Origin: Bacillus cereus
GTDB lineage: Bacteria > Bacillota > Bacilli > Bacillales > Bacillaceae_G
DNA: 64,000 bases
Direction of reading: 5' to 3'
NCBI RefSeq assembly: GCF_025917685.1
Contig: NZ_CP089518.1
Coordinates: 535,001 to 599,000 of the forward strand
The notes beneath the pieces are model-generated. The model made no database searches. It was not told where the DNA came from and saw only the letters and a list, made by a program, of their open reading frames with translations. Of this stretch, positions 35,872 to 44,796 are shown piece by piece; positions within the stretch are counted from its first letter, which is position 1; each line of letters begins with the position of its first letter. The position numbers and the translations under genes were made by a program.

Positions 35872-37248
35872 ATGAGTTTAGTAAAAAAAGGTGCTGCTCT
35901 ATTAATGGCAGCAACAATGGCATTATCTAGTGCCGCTTGTTCAAATAGTAAAACAGAGGGAAAACCTGAGGCGCAGGCAAAAGTAGCACCAGTTGAAAAA
36001 AATGGTGATAAAACTGTAATTCGCTTTTGGCATGCGATGGGTGGAAAAACACAAGGTGTACTAGATGGTCTTGTTGCAGACTATAATAAGTCACAAAATA
36101 AATACGAGATAAAGGCAGAGTTCCAAGGGACATATGAAGAGTCTTTAACGAAATTTAGAACGATGTCTGCAACGAAAGAAGCGCCAGCTCTTGTTCAATC
36201 GAGTGAAATTACAACGAAATATATGATTGATAGCAAAAAAATCACACCAATTGATAGCTGGATAAAAAAAGATAAGTACGATACGTCAAAATTAGAAAAA
36301 GCAATTACAAATTATTATTCAGTTGATGGAAAAATGTATTCTATGCCATTTAATTCATCTACACCAGTATTAATTTATAATAAAGATGCTTTTGCAAAGG
36401 CGGGCTTAGATCCAGAGAAAGCTCCGAAAACATATGCGGAATTACAAGAAGCAGCGAAAAAGTTAACGATTAAAGAAGGTGGAAATGTAAAACAATATGG
36501 ATTCTCCATGCTTAACTATGGTTGGTTCTTTGAAGAATTGTTAGCGACACAAGGTGCTTTATATGTAGATAACGAAAACGGCCGTAAAGATGCTGCAAAG
36601 AAGGCGGTATTTAACGGTAAAGAAGGACAGAAAGTATTTGGAATGTTAGATGATTTAAATAAAGCTGGTGCGCTTGGAAAGTATGGAGCAAGTTGGGATG
36701 ATATTCGTGCCGCGTTCCAGTCTGGACAAGTTGCTATGTATTTAGATTCTTCGGCTGGTGTTCGTGATTTAATTGATGCATCTAAGTTTAATGTAGGCGT
36801 TTCGTATATTCCGTATCCAGAAGATTCGAAACAAAATGGTGTTGTTATTGGCGGTGCATCATTATGGATGACGAATATGGTTTCAGAAGAAACGCAACAA
36901 GGTGCTTGGGACTTTATGAAATATTTAACGAAGCCAGATGTACAAGCAAAATGGCATACAGCAACAGGATATTTCTCAATTAATCCAGATGCATATAATG
37001 AGCCGTTAGTAAAAGATCAATACGAAAAATATCCACAGCTAAAAGTAACAGTAGAACAATTGCAAGCGACGAAGCAATCTCCAGCAACTCAAGGTGCATT
37101 AATTAGTGTATTCCCAGAATCAAGAGATGCAGTTGTAAAAGCATTAGAAGCAATGTATGACGGAAAGAATAGTAAAGAAGCTTTAGATGAAGCTGCAAAA
37201 GCAACCGATAGAGCAATTAGTATTTCGGCTCGTACGAGTCAAAAATAA
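35872..37248 (+). CDS. ugpB: ABC transporter solute-binding lipoprotein (UgpB type)
   Basis: The 458-residue binding protein has a signal peptide with lipobox SSAAC and a type-1 periplasmic-binding fold (VIRFWHAMGG, LVADYNKSQNKYEIKAEFQG, YSMPFNSSTPVLIYNKDAF, GGASLWMT). The FWHAMGG segment and FNSSTPV are typical of sn-glycerol-3-phosphate-binding UgpB rather than maltose-binding proteins. AGAAGGTGAG precedes the ATG. It is the last gene of the operon, followed by a strong terminator. Confidence 0.88.
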   Translation: MSLVKKGAALLMAATMALSSAACSNSKTEGKPEAQAKVAPVEKNGDKTVIRFWHAMGGKTQGVLDGLVADYNKSQNKYEIKAEFQGTYEESLTKFRTMSATKEAPALVQSSEITTKYMIDSKKITPIDSWIKKDKYDTSKLEKAITNYYSVDGKMYSMPFNSSTPVLIYNKDAFAKAGLDPEKAPKTYAELQEAAKKLTIKEGGNVKQYGFSMLNYGWFFEELLATQGALYVDNENGRKDAAKKAVFNGKEGQKVFGMLDDLNKAGALGKYGASWDDIRAAFQSGQVAMYLDSSAGVRDLIDASKFNVGVSYIPYPEDSKQNGVVIGGASLWMTNMVSEETQQGAWDFMKYLTKPDVQAKWHTATGYFSINPDAYNEPLVKDQYEKYPQLKVTVEQLQATKQSPATQGALISVFPESRDAVVKALEAMYDGKNSKEALDEAAKATDRAISISARTSQK

Positions 37249-37251
37249 GAG

Positions 37252-37283
37252 AAAGCCGTATCCCAAAAGGATACGGCTTTTTT
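37252..37283 (+). terminator. Terminator after ugpB
   Basis: AAAGCCGTATCC pairs with GGATACGGCTTT around a 4-nt loop, followed by six T. In reverse it could also end the micro-ORF transcript. Confidence 0.9.
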
Positions 37284-37368
37284 ACAAGGAGATAAGGGAT
37301 CAAAAAAATGAAGAAGTTTTATCTCTTTTATATGAGTAAAGGGTCTAGAATGAATCTTGTCCTTTTCA

Positions 37369-37452
37369 TTATTTGTTTAACTCCATTGCAACCTGTTTCC
37401 CATTTACAAAAACCTCTGCCACCGCTACTACAACTTCCATCACTTTTTTCAT
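37369..37452 (-). CDS. Micro-protein of 27 residues, copy A
   Basis: An ATG at 37452 follows AAGGAGAG by about 7 bases and opens a 27-codon frame. The product runs MKKVMEVVVAVAEVFVNG then KQVAMELNK. It has no signal peptide; the hydrophobic first half alternates Val/Ala with Glu. A paralogue at 48321-48404 differs at eight residues, mostly conservative. Promoter module A lies 41 bp upstream. Conservation of sequence, ribosome site and promoter in two unlinked copies supports a real gene. Function is unknown. Confidence 0.75.
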   Translation of the reverse strand: MKKVMEVVVAVAEVFVNGKQVAMELNK

Positions 37453-37492
37453 ATCTCATCTCTCCTTGTTTTTTGTTTCATTTCTTACTTTT

Positions 37493-37556
37493 AGTATAAG
37501 GAAATACAGTAATTGCAACCATCGAATTGGATGACAAGAGACTTACATTGTTGTAA
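37493..37556 (-). promoter_or_regulatory. Promoter module, copy A
   Basis: On the minus strand TTACAACAATGTAA (37556-37543), exactly 44 bp, then TATACT (37498-37493). TGTAAG-N5-TGTCAT overlaps the palindrome, and TCGAT lies at the same place as in the other copies. The -35 region is poor, so an activator is likely. Confidence 0.72.
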
Positions 37557-37650
37557 GGATAATAGTTTTAGTTTGTAATAAATGTGATTTTGGATCAGGA
37601 TTCAGAAATTTCTGTTGTTTTGAACTATAATTAGAAAGAGGGGGTAGAAT

Positions 37651-38355
37651 ATGAAAAGAATTCTTGTTATTAGTGATATTCATGGAGAAATAGAAAAGTT
37701 CGAACAGCTATTGGAAGAAGCTCACTACGATGCAAAACAGGATCAACTAATTTTATTGGGGGATTATGTAGATCGTGGCCCGAATGCAAGTGCTGTCATT
37801 GAAAAGGTAAAAGAGTTAAAAGAAGAGGGAGCCTTCGTTTTAAAGGGAAATCATGAAGATATGATGATTAAGGCGTTAACGACAGATGAGGAGCGTCCAT
37901 GGAGCCATTGGGTAAAAAGGAATGGTGGAGATAAAACGTTATATAGCTATGGATTTGTAGAAGAAGACATTGCGGTTAATGAGGAAAACTTCCAAAAACC
38001 GATTTTACAATCTCATGTATTAGAGGAACATGTAACGTTTATTCAAGGATTAGATCATTACATTGAAACAGAAGAGTATATCTTTGTGCATGCTGGTGTT
38101 GAGCCAATGAAACGAGTTTCTGAATCTGAACCATACACGTTAATGTGGATCCGTAATGAATTTCATAATGGGTATAGTGGTGAAAAGGTTGTTGTATTTG
38201 GACATACGGAAACGAAGACGCTTCATGGTAATGATGATTGTGGAGTGTATTTTGGGGATAATCGTATTATAGGGATTGATGGCAGTGCTGTGTATGGTGG
38301 CCAGTTAAATTGTTTAGAATTGCCGAGTAAAAAGGTGTATGTAGTAAAAAATTGA
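37651..38355 (+). CDS. PPP-family metallophosphatase
   Basis: The 234-residue cytoplasmic phosphatase has the three metal-binding motifs of the calcineurin-like PPP class: SDIHGEI (8-14), GDYVDRG (about 37-43) and GNHED (about 67-71), plus FVHAGVEP and FGHTET for the later His ligands. Relatives are Ser/Thr protein phosphatases such as PrpE, or diadenosine tetraphosphatases; the substrate is not decided by sequence. GAGGGGG lies six bases before the ATG. It is monocistronic. Confidence 0.85.
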   Translation: MKRILVISDIHGEIEKFEQLLEEAHYDAKQDQLILLGDYVDRGPNASAVIEKVKELKEEGAFVLKGNHEDMMIKALTTDEERPWSHWVKRNGGDKTLYSYGFVEEDIAVNEENFQKPILQSHVLEEHVTFIQGLDHYIETEEYIFVHAGVEPMKRVSESEPYTLMWIRNEFHNGYSGEKVVVFGHTETKTLHGNDDCGVYFGDNRIIGIDGSAVYGGQLNCLELPSKKVYVVKN

Positions 38356-38391
38356 AAGGGATAAGGGAAATCTTATTTCTTTCAATTTTTT
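38351..38391 (+). terminator. Terminator after the phosphatase gene
   Basis: AATTGAAAGGGATAA pairs with TTATTTCTTTCAATT around an 8-nt loop, followed by T-rich sequence. Confidence 0.78.
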
Positions 38392-38567
38392 ATTAAGCAA
38401 AATTTAAGAAAGAGCTTTTATAATAAAGGTTCAAAATTCTAGATCAAGCAAAACCTTAGAAGGAAATAGTTAAAAATAAAATTACATAATATGATTACAT
38501 TCTTTCGTTATGAAGAGAAGAAATGTAATAATAAATAGAATTGAAATAGATTGTGGAAGGTGAGAAT

Positions 38568-39239
38568 ATGCGTTTACTTGTAGTAGAAGATAATGCTTCT
38601 TTATTAGAATCTATTGTCCAAATCTTACGTGATGAGTTTGAAGTAGATACAGCGTTGAATGGAGAAGATGGATTATTTTTAGCACTGCAAAACATTTATG
38701 ATGCAATCCTACTTGATGTGATGATGCCAGAAATGGACGGATTTGAAGTGATTCAAAAAATACGTGATGAAAAGATTGAAACGCCAGTCCTGTTTTTGAC
38801 AGCGAGGGATTCTTTGGAAGACCGGGTGAAAGGATTGGATTTTGGTGGAGACGACTATATTGTTAAGCCGTTTCAGGCTCCTGAATTAAAAGCGAGAATT
38901 CGTGCTTTACTACGTAGAAGTGGTAGTTTAACAACACAGCAGACCATTCGCTATAAAGGGATTGAATTGTTCGGGAAAGATAAAGACGTTCAAGTAGATG
39001 GACAAGCAATTAAGCTTACATTAAAACAGTATGAACTTCTAGAGTACCTCATTCAGAATAGCGGTAAGATTTTAATGCGTGAACAAATTTTTGATCGTGT
39101 TTGGGGATTTGATTCAGATACGACAGTAGCAATTGTAGAAGTGTATGTGCATCATTTACGTAAAAAATTAGAAGCATTCGGTTATCAGAAAGCTATTCAA
39201 ACCGTTCGAGGTATTGGATATATATTAAAAGAACAATGA
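38568..39239 (+). CDS. OmpR-family response regulator
   Basis: The 223-residue regulator has a receiver domain (phospho-Asp in LLDVMMPEMDG, about residue 51; T in FLTARD; K in VKPF) and a C-terminal winged helix with the OmpR signature (LTLKQYELLEYLIQNSGKIL, TVAIVEVYVHHLRKKLE). GGAAGGTGA precedes ATG 38568 by four bases; the GTG 15 bases upstream lies within that site. The kinase gene overlaps by four bases. The regulated genes are unknown. Confidence 0.9.
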   Translation: MRLLVVEDNASLLESIVQILRDEFEVDTALNGEDGLFLALQNIYDAILLDVMMPEMDGFEVIQKIRDEKIETPVLFLTARDSLEDRVKGLDFGGDDYIVKPFQAPELKARIRALLRRSGSLTTQQTIRYKGIELFGKDKDVQVDGQAIKLTLKQYELLEYLIQNSGKILMREQIFDRVWGFDSDTTVAIVEVYVHHLRKKLEAFGYQKAIQTVRGIGYILKEQ

Positions 39240-40507
39240 AAAAAGGAAGTATGTTTCAAAAAACACGCATTCGTCTGACTATATTAAATTCGTTAGTGTT
39301 TATTATATTAATTGGAGTGTTAGGAAGTTTAGTGTATTCATATACATCCAATGAAATTTATAAGGGAGTAGATGAATCGATAAAGGACTTTATTATAAAG
39401 ATAACGAGAGAAAAGCCACTAGGACCTCCACGATTTGAGGTGGGTAAAGAATTACGTATAGGGGATTCAAAAGCTTTTTACTTAATATGGGACGAAAGTA
39501 AGCAATTGCGAGAGATTGATCCGAGAGTTCGAGATCGTAGTTTTCTGGAAGAAAACAAAATAAAGCTATTCCCCAAAAAAATTGGAGATTTCTATGATAT
39601 AGAAATAAAAGGAAAAAGTTATAGAACCGTGGCAGTCAAAGAAACTATACGTTCGGGAGAGAATGTCACATTTCAAATATTACGTGAAACTACGACTGAA
39701 ACAGAAGTACTGCGTACATTGTTTTTAATTCTTATTATTGGTTGTAGCATAGGAAGTTTATGTGCAATAGGTATCGGCTTTTTCTTAGCTGGCAGGGCAC
39801 TCGTACCCATCCAAAATTCATGGGAGAAACAGCAGCAGTTCGTGTCTGATGCATCACATGAATTAAGGACACCACTTGCGGTTATTCAATCAAAAACAGA
39901 TATATTATTCCAGTCACCATCTGCGACGATAGAAGAAAAAGCGATGGATATTTCTACAATTTCAAAGGAGTGTAGACGATTATCGAAGCTCGTAGCTAAT
40001 TTATTATTGTTAGCACGTTCGGATTCTAATCAAATCGAGATGGATAAGAAAACATTTGAAGTGGATAAATTGTTAGAAGAAATAGTAGATCCATATAAAG
40101 AGATTGCTTCTTATCAAGAAAAAGAGATGATATTAAAAGTAGAGCGTGACATATCGTTTATTGGCGATAGAGAGAGAATTCATCAATTGATGGTCATCTT
40201 GCTAGATAATGCGATGAAGTATACGAATGAAGGTGGATATATTCAAATTAATTGTATGCAAACGAGTAATTCAATTCGCATACAAGTGAAAGATAACGGG
40301 ATAGGAGTTAAAGAAGGGGATATTCCAAAGTTATTTGATCGTTTTTATCAAGGAGATAAAGCGAGAAGCCCATCAGAGGGAGCGGGATTAGGTCTTTCAA
40401 TCGCTAATTGGATTGTAGAAAAGCATTATGGGAAAATATCGGTAGAGAGCAAATGGGGAGAAGGAACTTGTTTTGAAGTGATTTTCCCTAAAAATCAAAG
40501 ATTATAA
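39236..40507 (+). CDS. Sensor histidine kinase
   Basis: The 423-residue kinase has two membrane segments (about 14-34 and 160-182) bracketing an extracellular region of about 125 residues. The core follows: HisKA with the acceptor His in SDASHELRTPLAVIQ, N-box VILLDNAMKYT, and G-boxes DNGIGVKEGD and GAGLGLSIA. It is paired with the upstream regulator by ATGA overlap. The signal is not predictable, as I do not recognise the extracellular domain. Confidence 0.9.
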   Translation: MKKGSMFQKTRIRLTILNSLVFIILIGVLGSLVYSYTSNEIYKGVDESIKDFIIKITREKPLGPPRFEVGKELRIGDSKAFYLIWDESKQLREIDPRVRDRSFLEENKIKLFPKKIGDFYDIEIKGKSYRTVAVKETIRSGENVTFQILRETTTETEVLRTLFLILIIGCSIGSLCAIGIGFFLAGRALVPIQNSWEKQQQFVSDASHELRTPLAVIQSKTDILFQSPSATIEEKAMDISTISKECRRLSKLVANLLLLARSDSNQIEMDKKTFEVDKLLEEIVDPYKEIASYQEKEMILKVERDISFIGDRERIHQLMVILLDNAMKYTNEGGYIQINCMQTSNSIRIQVKDNGIGVKEGDIPKLFDRFYQGDKARSPSEGAGLGLSIANWIVEKHYGKISVESKWGEGTCFEVIFPKNQRL

Positions 40508-40508
40508 G

Positions 40509-40548
40509 TAAGAAGACGACCTTGTTTTTACAAGGTCGTCTTTTTTTA
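40509..40548 (+). terminator. Terminator after the two-component pair
   Basis: AAGACGACCTTG pairs with CAAGGTCGTCTT around a 6-nt loop, followed by a T-run. Confidence 0.88.
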
Positions 40549-40743
40549 AGGGAAAGTTAAGGAACAACTTGTATCATGTATTACATCATGGAAACTTGTA
40601 ATAGAAAGAGACGCTGGAGTAGATATTTTTGAATGAATTAGATGAATCATACTGTTATTTCTAACAGAGATGAAGTTTATGTATAGTATAAAAAAAATTA
40701 TGGGAAAGCTGGAAAAAGAAAGTGTGAGAGGGAGGAAGAAGTC

Positions 40744-41565
40744 TTGAAAAAGAAAATGATGACGGTATTCACTATTGGAGTAATGAGTTTAAGTATATTA
40801 GGAGGGGCCTCTCCTTCTGGAACGACAAAAGGAAAGACCGATTATACGCAGCGTAGTAAAGAACAATTAAACGATGGGAAAATACATGCAATGCATACAG
40901 AAGAAAAGGCAGAAAAGCTAGGCATTGAAACGGGTGGAAAAGAACAAATTACGTTAGAAAAAGAAATTCATGAAACGGAAGTAGGAAGAGAAGCGGAACA
41001 ATTAGGTATCTCGGTAGAAGGAAAAGATGTTGGAATTCTTTCAGAAGAAATTTATGAAACAAAAGTGAGGCAAGAAGCGTTAAAATTAGGAATATCTATA
41101 GAGAATACGTCGATTGTAAGTTTAATTGATCAAATTAATAAGATTAAAATTAATAATGAAGCAGAAAAGCTTGGTGTTTCAACTGAAGGAAAAGAAGTAG
41201 AAGAAATTGAGGAAGAAATCTATGGAACGAAAGTTAGAGAAGAGGCAGAAAAGCTAGGTATTGCTCAACGAGGAAAAGAGATGGAAGAGTTAGCACAAGA
41301 AGTATACGAACAAAAAGTGCAGGAAGAAGCAAAAAAATATCATATTGATTTATATGGCAAAGATATATATCAAGTATTAAGAGAAATCAATGAACAAAAA
41401 GTGATACAAATGGCGGATGAGCTTGGTATGGATAGAGCAAATTTGAATATTCAAGATTTAGCGGAGAAGATAAATCTTGAACAACCTGAAAAGGGAAAAG
41501 AGCTTAAGTTTGTTCCTATGGTTCAAACAGATGCTGATGCGTTTTATTCGTATTTAACGAATTAA
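40744..41565 (+). CDS. Secreted protein with seven 28-residue helical repeats
   Basis: The 273-residue product has a signal peptide (1 to about 24) and seven tandem units of exactly 28 residues (51-246). The consensus is roughly KVREEAEKLGIxxxGKExxELxxEIYET. Each unit would form two helices joined by the LGIxxxGK turn, giving a solenoid or a series of SAP-like modules. The start is TTG after a GGGAGGA site. The C39-like gene follows 13 bp later, so both probably act outside the cell. I do not recognise a named family. Confidence 0.7.
   Translation: MKKKMMTVFTIGVMSLSILGGASPSGTTKGKTDYTQRSKEQLNDGKIHAMHTEEKAEKLGIETGGKEQITLEKEIHETEVGREAEQLGISVEGKDVGILSEEIYETKVRQEALKLGISIENTSIVSLIDQINKIKINNEAEKLGVSTEGKEVEEIEEEIYGTKVREEAEKLGIAQRGKEMEELAQEVYEQKVQEEAKKYHIDLYGKDIYQVLREINEQKVIQMADELGMDRANLNIQDLAEKINLEQPEKGKELKFVPMVQTDADAFYSYLTN
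40894..41481 (+). repeat. Seven 84-bp in-frame repeats
   Basis: Units encode the 28-residue modules of the secreted repeat protein. DNA identity between units is modest while the residue spacing is exact, so this is an old repeat kept by selection on the fold. Confidence 0.75.
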
Positions 41566-41578
41566 AAAGGGCGTGAGA

Positions 41579-42337
41579 GTGATACGAAAATGGAAGTGGT
41601 ATATATGTATGGCCTTACTATGTATAGGGGTATGGGGTGCATATACAAATGGAATTACAAATTATGTGGAGAAAGTAAAGAGGTTACTATTTTCAAGTGT
41701 ACAAAGTCAAAAACGAATAGAGTTTAGTAATAACGATGAAAAAGTCATGTTATCAAATGTGCCTTTAATTCAGCAATTACCGGAGTTAGATAGAGGCTGC
41801 GAAGTAACAAGTTTAGCGATGATGTTACAATATGCGGGTGTTTCTGTAGATAAGATGAAATTAGCGAGTGACATCAAAAAGGTAGATTTTTTAGACGATG
41901 GTGTAAGAGGAAATCCGAATGAAGGATTTGTGGGGAACATTTATACGTTTTCTGAATCGGGATATGGTGTATATCATGGACCACTTTTTCAATTAGCGAA
42001 AAAATATTTACCGAATGAAGCTGTGGACTTAACAGGGAAGAGTATTGAAGAACTTTATAAGAGTGTAAGTAATGGGCAACCGGTAGTAATGATTACGAAT
42101 GCAACATATGCACCGCTAGATGAGGATGAATTCACTATATGGGAAACAAATGGTGGAGATGTTTCTATTACTTATAATGAACATTGTGTTGTTCTTGTTG
42201 GATATGATAAGGAGTCTGTATATATTCAAGATCCACTTAATGAAAGCCCGAATATCAGTGTATCGAGAGAAGATTTTGAAAAGGCGTGGGTACAAATGGG
42301 GAGCCAAGCGATTAGTTATGTGAAAAGCTCAAAATAA
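41579..42337 (+). CDS. Membrane-anchored C39-like cysteine peptidase
   Basis: The 252-residue protein has an N-terminal membrane anchor (about 7-26) and an extracellular Peptidase_C39-like domain: Cys in RGCEVTSLAMML, His in NEHCVVLVGYD, and Asp in IQDPL, the papain-fold catalytic order. Substrates of this family are peptides or wall components. GTG 41579 lies 7 bases after AAAAGGG; GTG 41573 is too close. Its tight coupling to the repeat protein suggests a partner or substrate relationship. Confidence 0.75.
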   Translation: MIRKWKWYICMALLCIGVWGAYTNGITNYVEKVKRLLFSSVQSQKRIEFSNNDEKVMLSNVPLIQQLPELDRGCEVTSLAMMLQYAGVSVDKMKLASDIKKVDFLDDGVRGNPNEGFVGNIYTFSESGYGVYHGPLFQLAKKYLPNEAVDLTGKSIEELYKSVSNGQPVVMITNATYAPLDEDEFTIWETNGGDVSITYNEHCVVLVGYDKESVYIQDPLNESPNISVSREDFEKAWVQMGSQAISYVKSSK

Positions 42338-42355
42338 ATTAGGAGGAAAAGGGGT

Positions 42356-42883
42356 ATGGACTTAGGCATAACGGGTGACGAAATTAAGTTAATGAGTTAT
42401 ACAGATGAGTGGAAAAAAGAATTTTCTAAAGTGAAACATGAAATACAAGAAAATATGCATATAGAGGCGAATCGTATTGAGCACATTGGCAGTACGGCTA
42501 TTGAAGGTATGGTATCCAAGCCAATTATAGACATATTAGTAGCTGTAGATGATTTAAATGCAGTAGGAAAATCTATTATAGATGGTTTTAAATCTATAGG
42601 TTTTTTACGATTAAAGGTGGAACGACCTGGTGAAATTATCTTTGCAAAGTTTACTGATTCTACTTTTCAAAAACGCACACATTATATTCATTTAGTAGAG
42701 TATGAAAAGGGGATTTGGAATAATTTAATCTTCTTCAGAGATTATTTGAGTGCAAACGAGGAAGCAAAGGGAGAGTATATAAATTTAAAATTAGATTATG
42801 CTAAGAAGCATTCAGCCGGGATAAAGAATTACACGGATCATAAAGAAAGTTTTGTGAAAGGTATTTTTCAGAAGCGAAAGTGA
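42356..42883 (+). CDS. GrpB family protein (UPF0157)
   Basis: The 175-residue protein matches the GrpB/UPF0157 family, which has a nucleotidyltransferase-like fold: WKKEFSKVKHEIQ, then IEHIGSTAIEGMVSKPIIDI with the G-S-T and D-x-V/A pattern of the active-site loop, and KRTHYIHLVE. The reaction is not established for the family; some relatives are fused to dephospho-CoA kinase. AGGAGG precedes the ATG. It lies 18 bp after the C39 gene and may be the last gene of that operon. Confidence 0.85.
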   Translation: MDLGITGDEIKLMSYTDEWKKEFSKVKHEIQENMHIEANRIEHIGSTAIEGMVSKPIIDILVAVDDLNAVGKSIIDGFKSIGFLRLKVERPGEIIFAKFTDSTFQKRTHYIHLVEYEKGIWNNLIFFRDYLSANEEAKGEYINLKLDYAKKHSAGIKNYTDHKESFVKGIFQKRK

Positions 42884-42891
42884 TATGAAAC

Positions 42892-42921
42892 AAGAGAACT
42901 TCTATATGGGGTTCTCTTATT
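42892..42921 (+). terminator. Terminator after the GrpB gene
   Basis: AAGAGAAC pairs with GTTCTCTT around a short loop, followed by ATTTTG. Confidence 0.75.
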
Positions 42922-43069
42922 TTGTAATTTAATCTTTTTAAAAATAACTAAATATGCAAAAATGCATAATTGAGCAAAATAATACATGTTATTATTATGT
43001 ATTGTTTTCTAAGTTGTTGAAATAACGAAGAGTGCAGCGGCTGTAGAAAAATAAGTTAATTTGATGGAT

Positions 43070-43113
43070 GAAGAAAAGAACTACAAGAAATGATTAGTAA
43101 ATTTAAAGTATAA
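43070..43113 (+). pseudogene. Relic of a second chemoreceptor 3' end
   Basis: The last codons read ELQEMISKFKV and a stop, after an in-frame stop a few codons before. The stretch is nearly identical in DNA to the relic at 24873-24917. Both lie directly before a CitS/MalK-type kinase gene. The original receptor gene has been deleted apart from this end and its terminator. Confidence 0.65.
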
Positions 43114-43120
43114 TAACAGC

Positions 43121-43160
43121 AAATAAGTAAGGTGAAAATAATATCACCTTACTTATTTTT
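43121..43160 (+). terminator. Terminator after the chemoreceptor relic
   Basis: AAATAAGTAAGGTGA pairs with TCACCTTACTTATTT, followed by T. It still stands between the relic and the kinase gene. Confidence 0.88.
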
Positions 43161-43191
43161 CTATTCAGCAATTAGGGGAGTCATTAGTGGG

Positions 43192-44796
43192 ATGAAAAAA
43201 AGAAAAAAACTATGGAATTTATGGAAAACGATTACATTGCTAGTTTGTACAGTTGTAATTTTTTCTTTACTTGTTACAGATATATTAATTAGTCATAATG
43301 TAGAGCGGACAACGGAGGATAGCCAGGCAGAGAAAGCGAAAACGATTGCACATATTGTGGCTAATGATTCGATTGTAATCGATGGTTTGATTGGGAAAGC
43401 AGATACTTCTGCAATTCAAACGTATACAAATAGAATATTAAAAAACACAGGTGTTCAATTTATTGTAGTTATGGACATGAATGGAATAAGAAAATCACAT
43501 CCAAATCCTCAAAAAATAGGTCATCATTTTATTGGGGGAGATGAAGGGCCTGCTTTGAAAGGAAAGGAACATGTATCGCTAGCAGAAGGAACGTTAGGTA
43601 TTTCAATGCGAGTGTTTGTACCTATATTTTCTGAAACAGGTGAACAACTTGGAGCGGTAGCCGTTGGTATCTCGGCAGATAATGTAAAAGAGAGAGTTAA
43701 GGAAAGTAGACATATTATTTATATCGGTGTCGGAGTTGGAGTACTAGTCGGAATTATAGGAGCAATATTGCTAGCTAGACATATAAAGAAAAGTTTATTC
43801 GGTCTTGAGCCGCACAGGATAGCGAAAATTCTTGAAGAAAGAAATACGATGTTACAATCTGTAAAGGAAGGCATTATTGCTGTAGATAAAGAAGCGAGAG
43901 TAACGTTAATTAATAATGAAGCGAAACGTCTATTTAAAAAAAGTGGACTTGAAGAAGATTTTATAGGTAAAGACGTTGAGTTGTATATGCCTAATTCGCG
44001 TATAAAAGAAGTATTACAAACGGGAGAGGTACAATTAAACGAAGAACAAAATATTTACGGAATTACGATTGTGACGAATCGTGTTCCTTTATATGTAAAA
44101 GGAGAAATAGTTGGCGCGATTGCAACATTTCGTGATAAAACAGAAATTAGAAAACTAGCAGAGGAACTAACTGGTATTAGGCTATATGCGGAAGCATTAC
44201 GGGCACAATCTCATGAGTTTATGAATAAGATGCATGTCGTATTAGGGCTTACACATATGAAACAATATGAAGAATTACAAAAGTATATAAGCGGCATGGT
44301 ATCAGAGCATCAATATGAAATTGGTGGGGTTATGAAAAGAATAAAAAGTCCAGTATTTGCTGGTTTTTTACTAGGTAAACTTAGCTATGCTAGGGAGAAA
44401 AATATAAAGTTAATTATAAGTGAAGATTCTTACTTGCCGGAAATATATGATGAAAGTATTACTCATGAACTTATTACGATTGTAGGGAACTTAATAGATA
44501 ATGCATTAGAGGCAGTGATACATTGCAAAAAGAAACAAGTTGAAGTTGGGATACAATATCAGAATGCATTAACTATTACAGTGCAAGATACGGGGAAAGG
44601 TATAGAAGAAGCCGCAGTGGATGCATTATTTACAAAAGGTTATTCCACAAAAGGGGATAATCGCGGTTATGGTTTGTATCTTGTAAAAGAAAGTATACAG
44701 CGAATAAATGGGGAGATTCACATTTCCTCCTTATTAGGAGAGGGAACAACGATAACAATTGAAATACCTAAAGGTAGGGATGAGAAGCAAATATGA
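43192..44796 (+). CDS. malK: Malate-type sensor histidine kinase (MalK/DcuS family)
   Basis: The 534-residue kinase is a paralogue of CitS at 25076 with the same length and layout: membrane segments at about 12-32 and 180-202 around a sensor domain (FIVVMDMNGIRKSHPNPQ), a PAS domain (about 215-320), acceptor H341 in AQSHEFMN, N-box GNLIDNALEA, and DTGKGI with GYGLYLVKE. Upstream in-frame codons run back into the relic's terminator, so I chose ATG 43192. Next to MaeN and malic enzyme, it matches the B. subtilis malate sensor. Confidence 0.86.
   Translation: MKKRKKLWNLWKTITLLVCTVVIFSLLVTDILISHNVERTTEDSQAEKAKTIAHIVANDSIVIDGLIGKADTSAIQTYTNRILKNTGVQFIVVMDMNGIRKSHPNPQKIGHHFIGGDEGPALKGKEHVSLAEGTLGISMRVFVPIFSETGEQLGAVAVGISADNVKERVKESRHIIYIGVGVGVLVGIIGAILLARHIKKSLFGLEPHRIAKILEERNTMLQSVKEGIIAVDKEARVTLINNEAKRLFKKSGLEEDFIGKDVELYMPNSRIKEVLQTGEVQLNEEQNIYGITIVTNRVPLYVKGEIVGAIATFRDKTEIRKLAEELTGIRLYAEALRAQSHEFMNKMHVVLGLTHMKQYEELQKYISGMVSEHQYEIGGVMKRIKSPVFAGFLLGKLSYAREKNIKLIISEDSYLPEIYDESITHELITIVGNLIDNALEAVIHCKKKQVEVGIQYQNALTITVQDTGKGIEEAAVDALFTKGYSTKGDNRGYGLYLVKESIQRINGEIHISSLLGEGTTITIEIPKGRDEKQI

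Noticed and set aside
37308..37499. Plus-strand hydrophobic frame after ugpB (and its counterpart at 48287-48484)
   Set aside because: Both are antisense to the 27-residue micro-ORFs. The minus-strand frames have ribosome sites and a conserved promoter; these do not.
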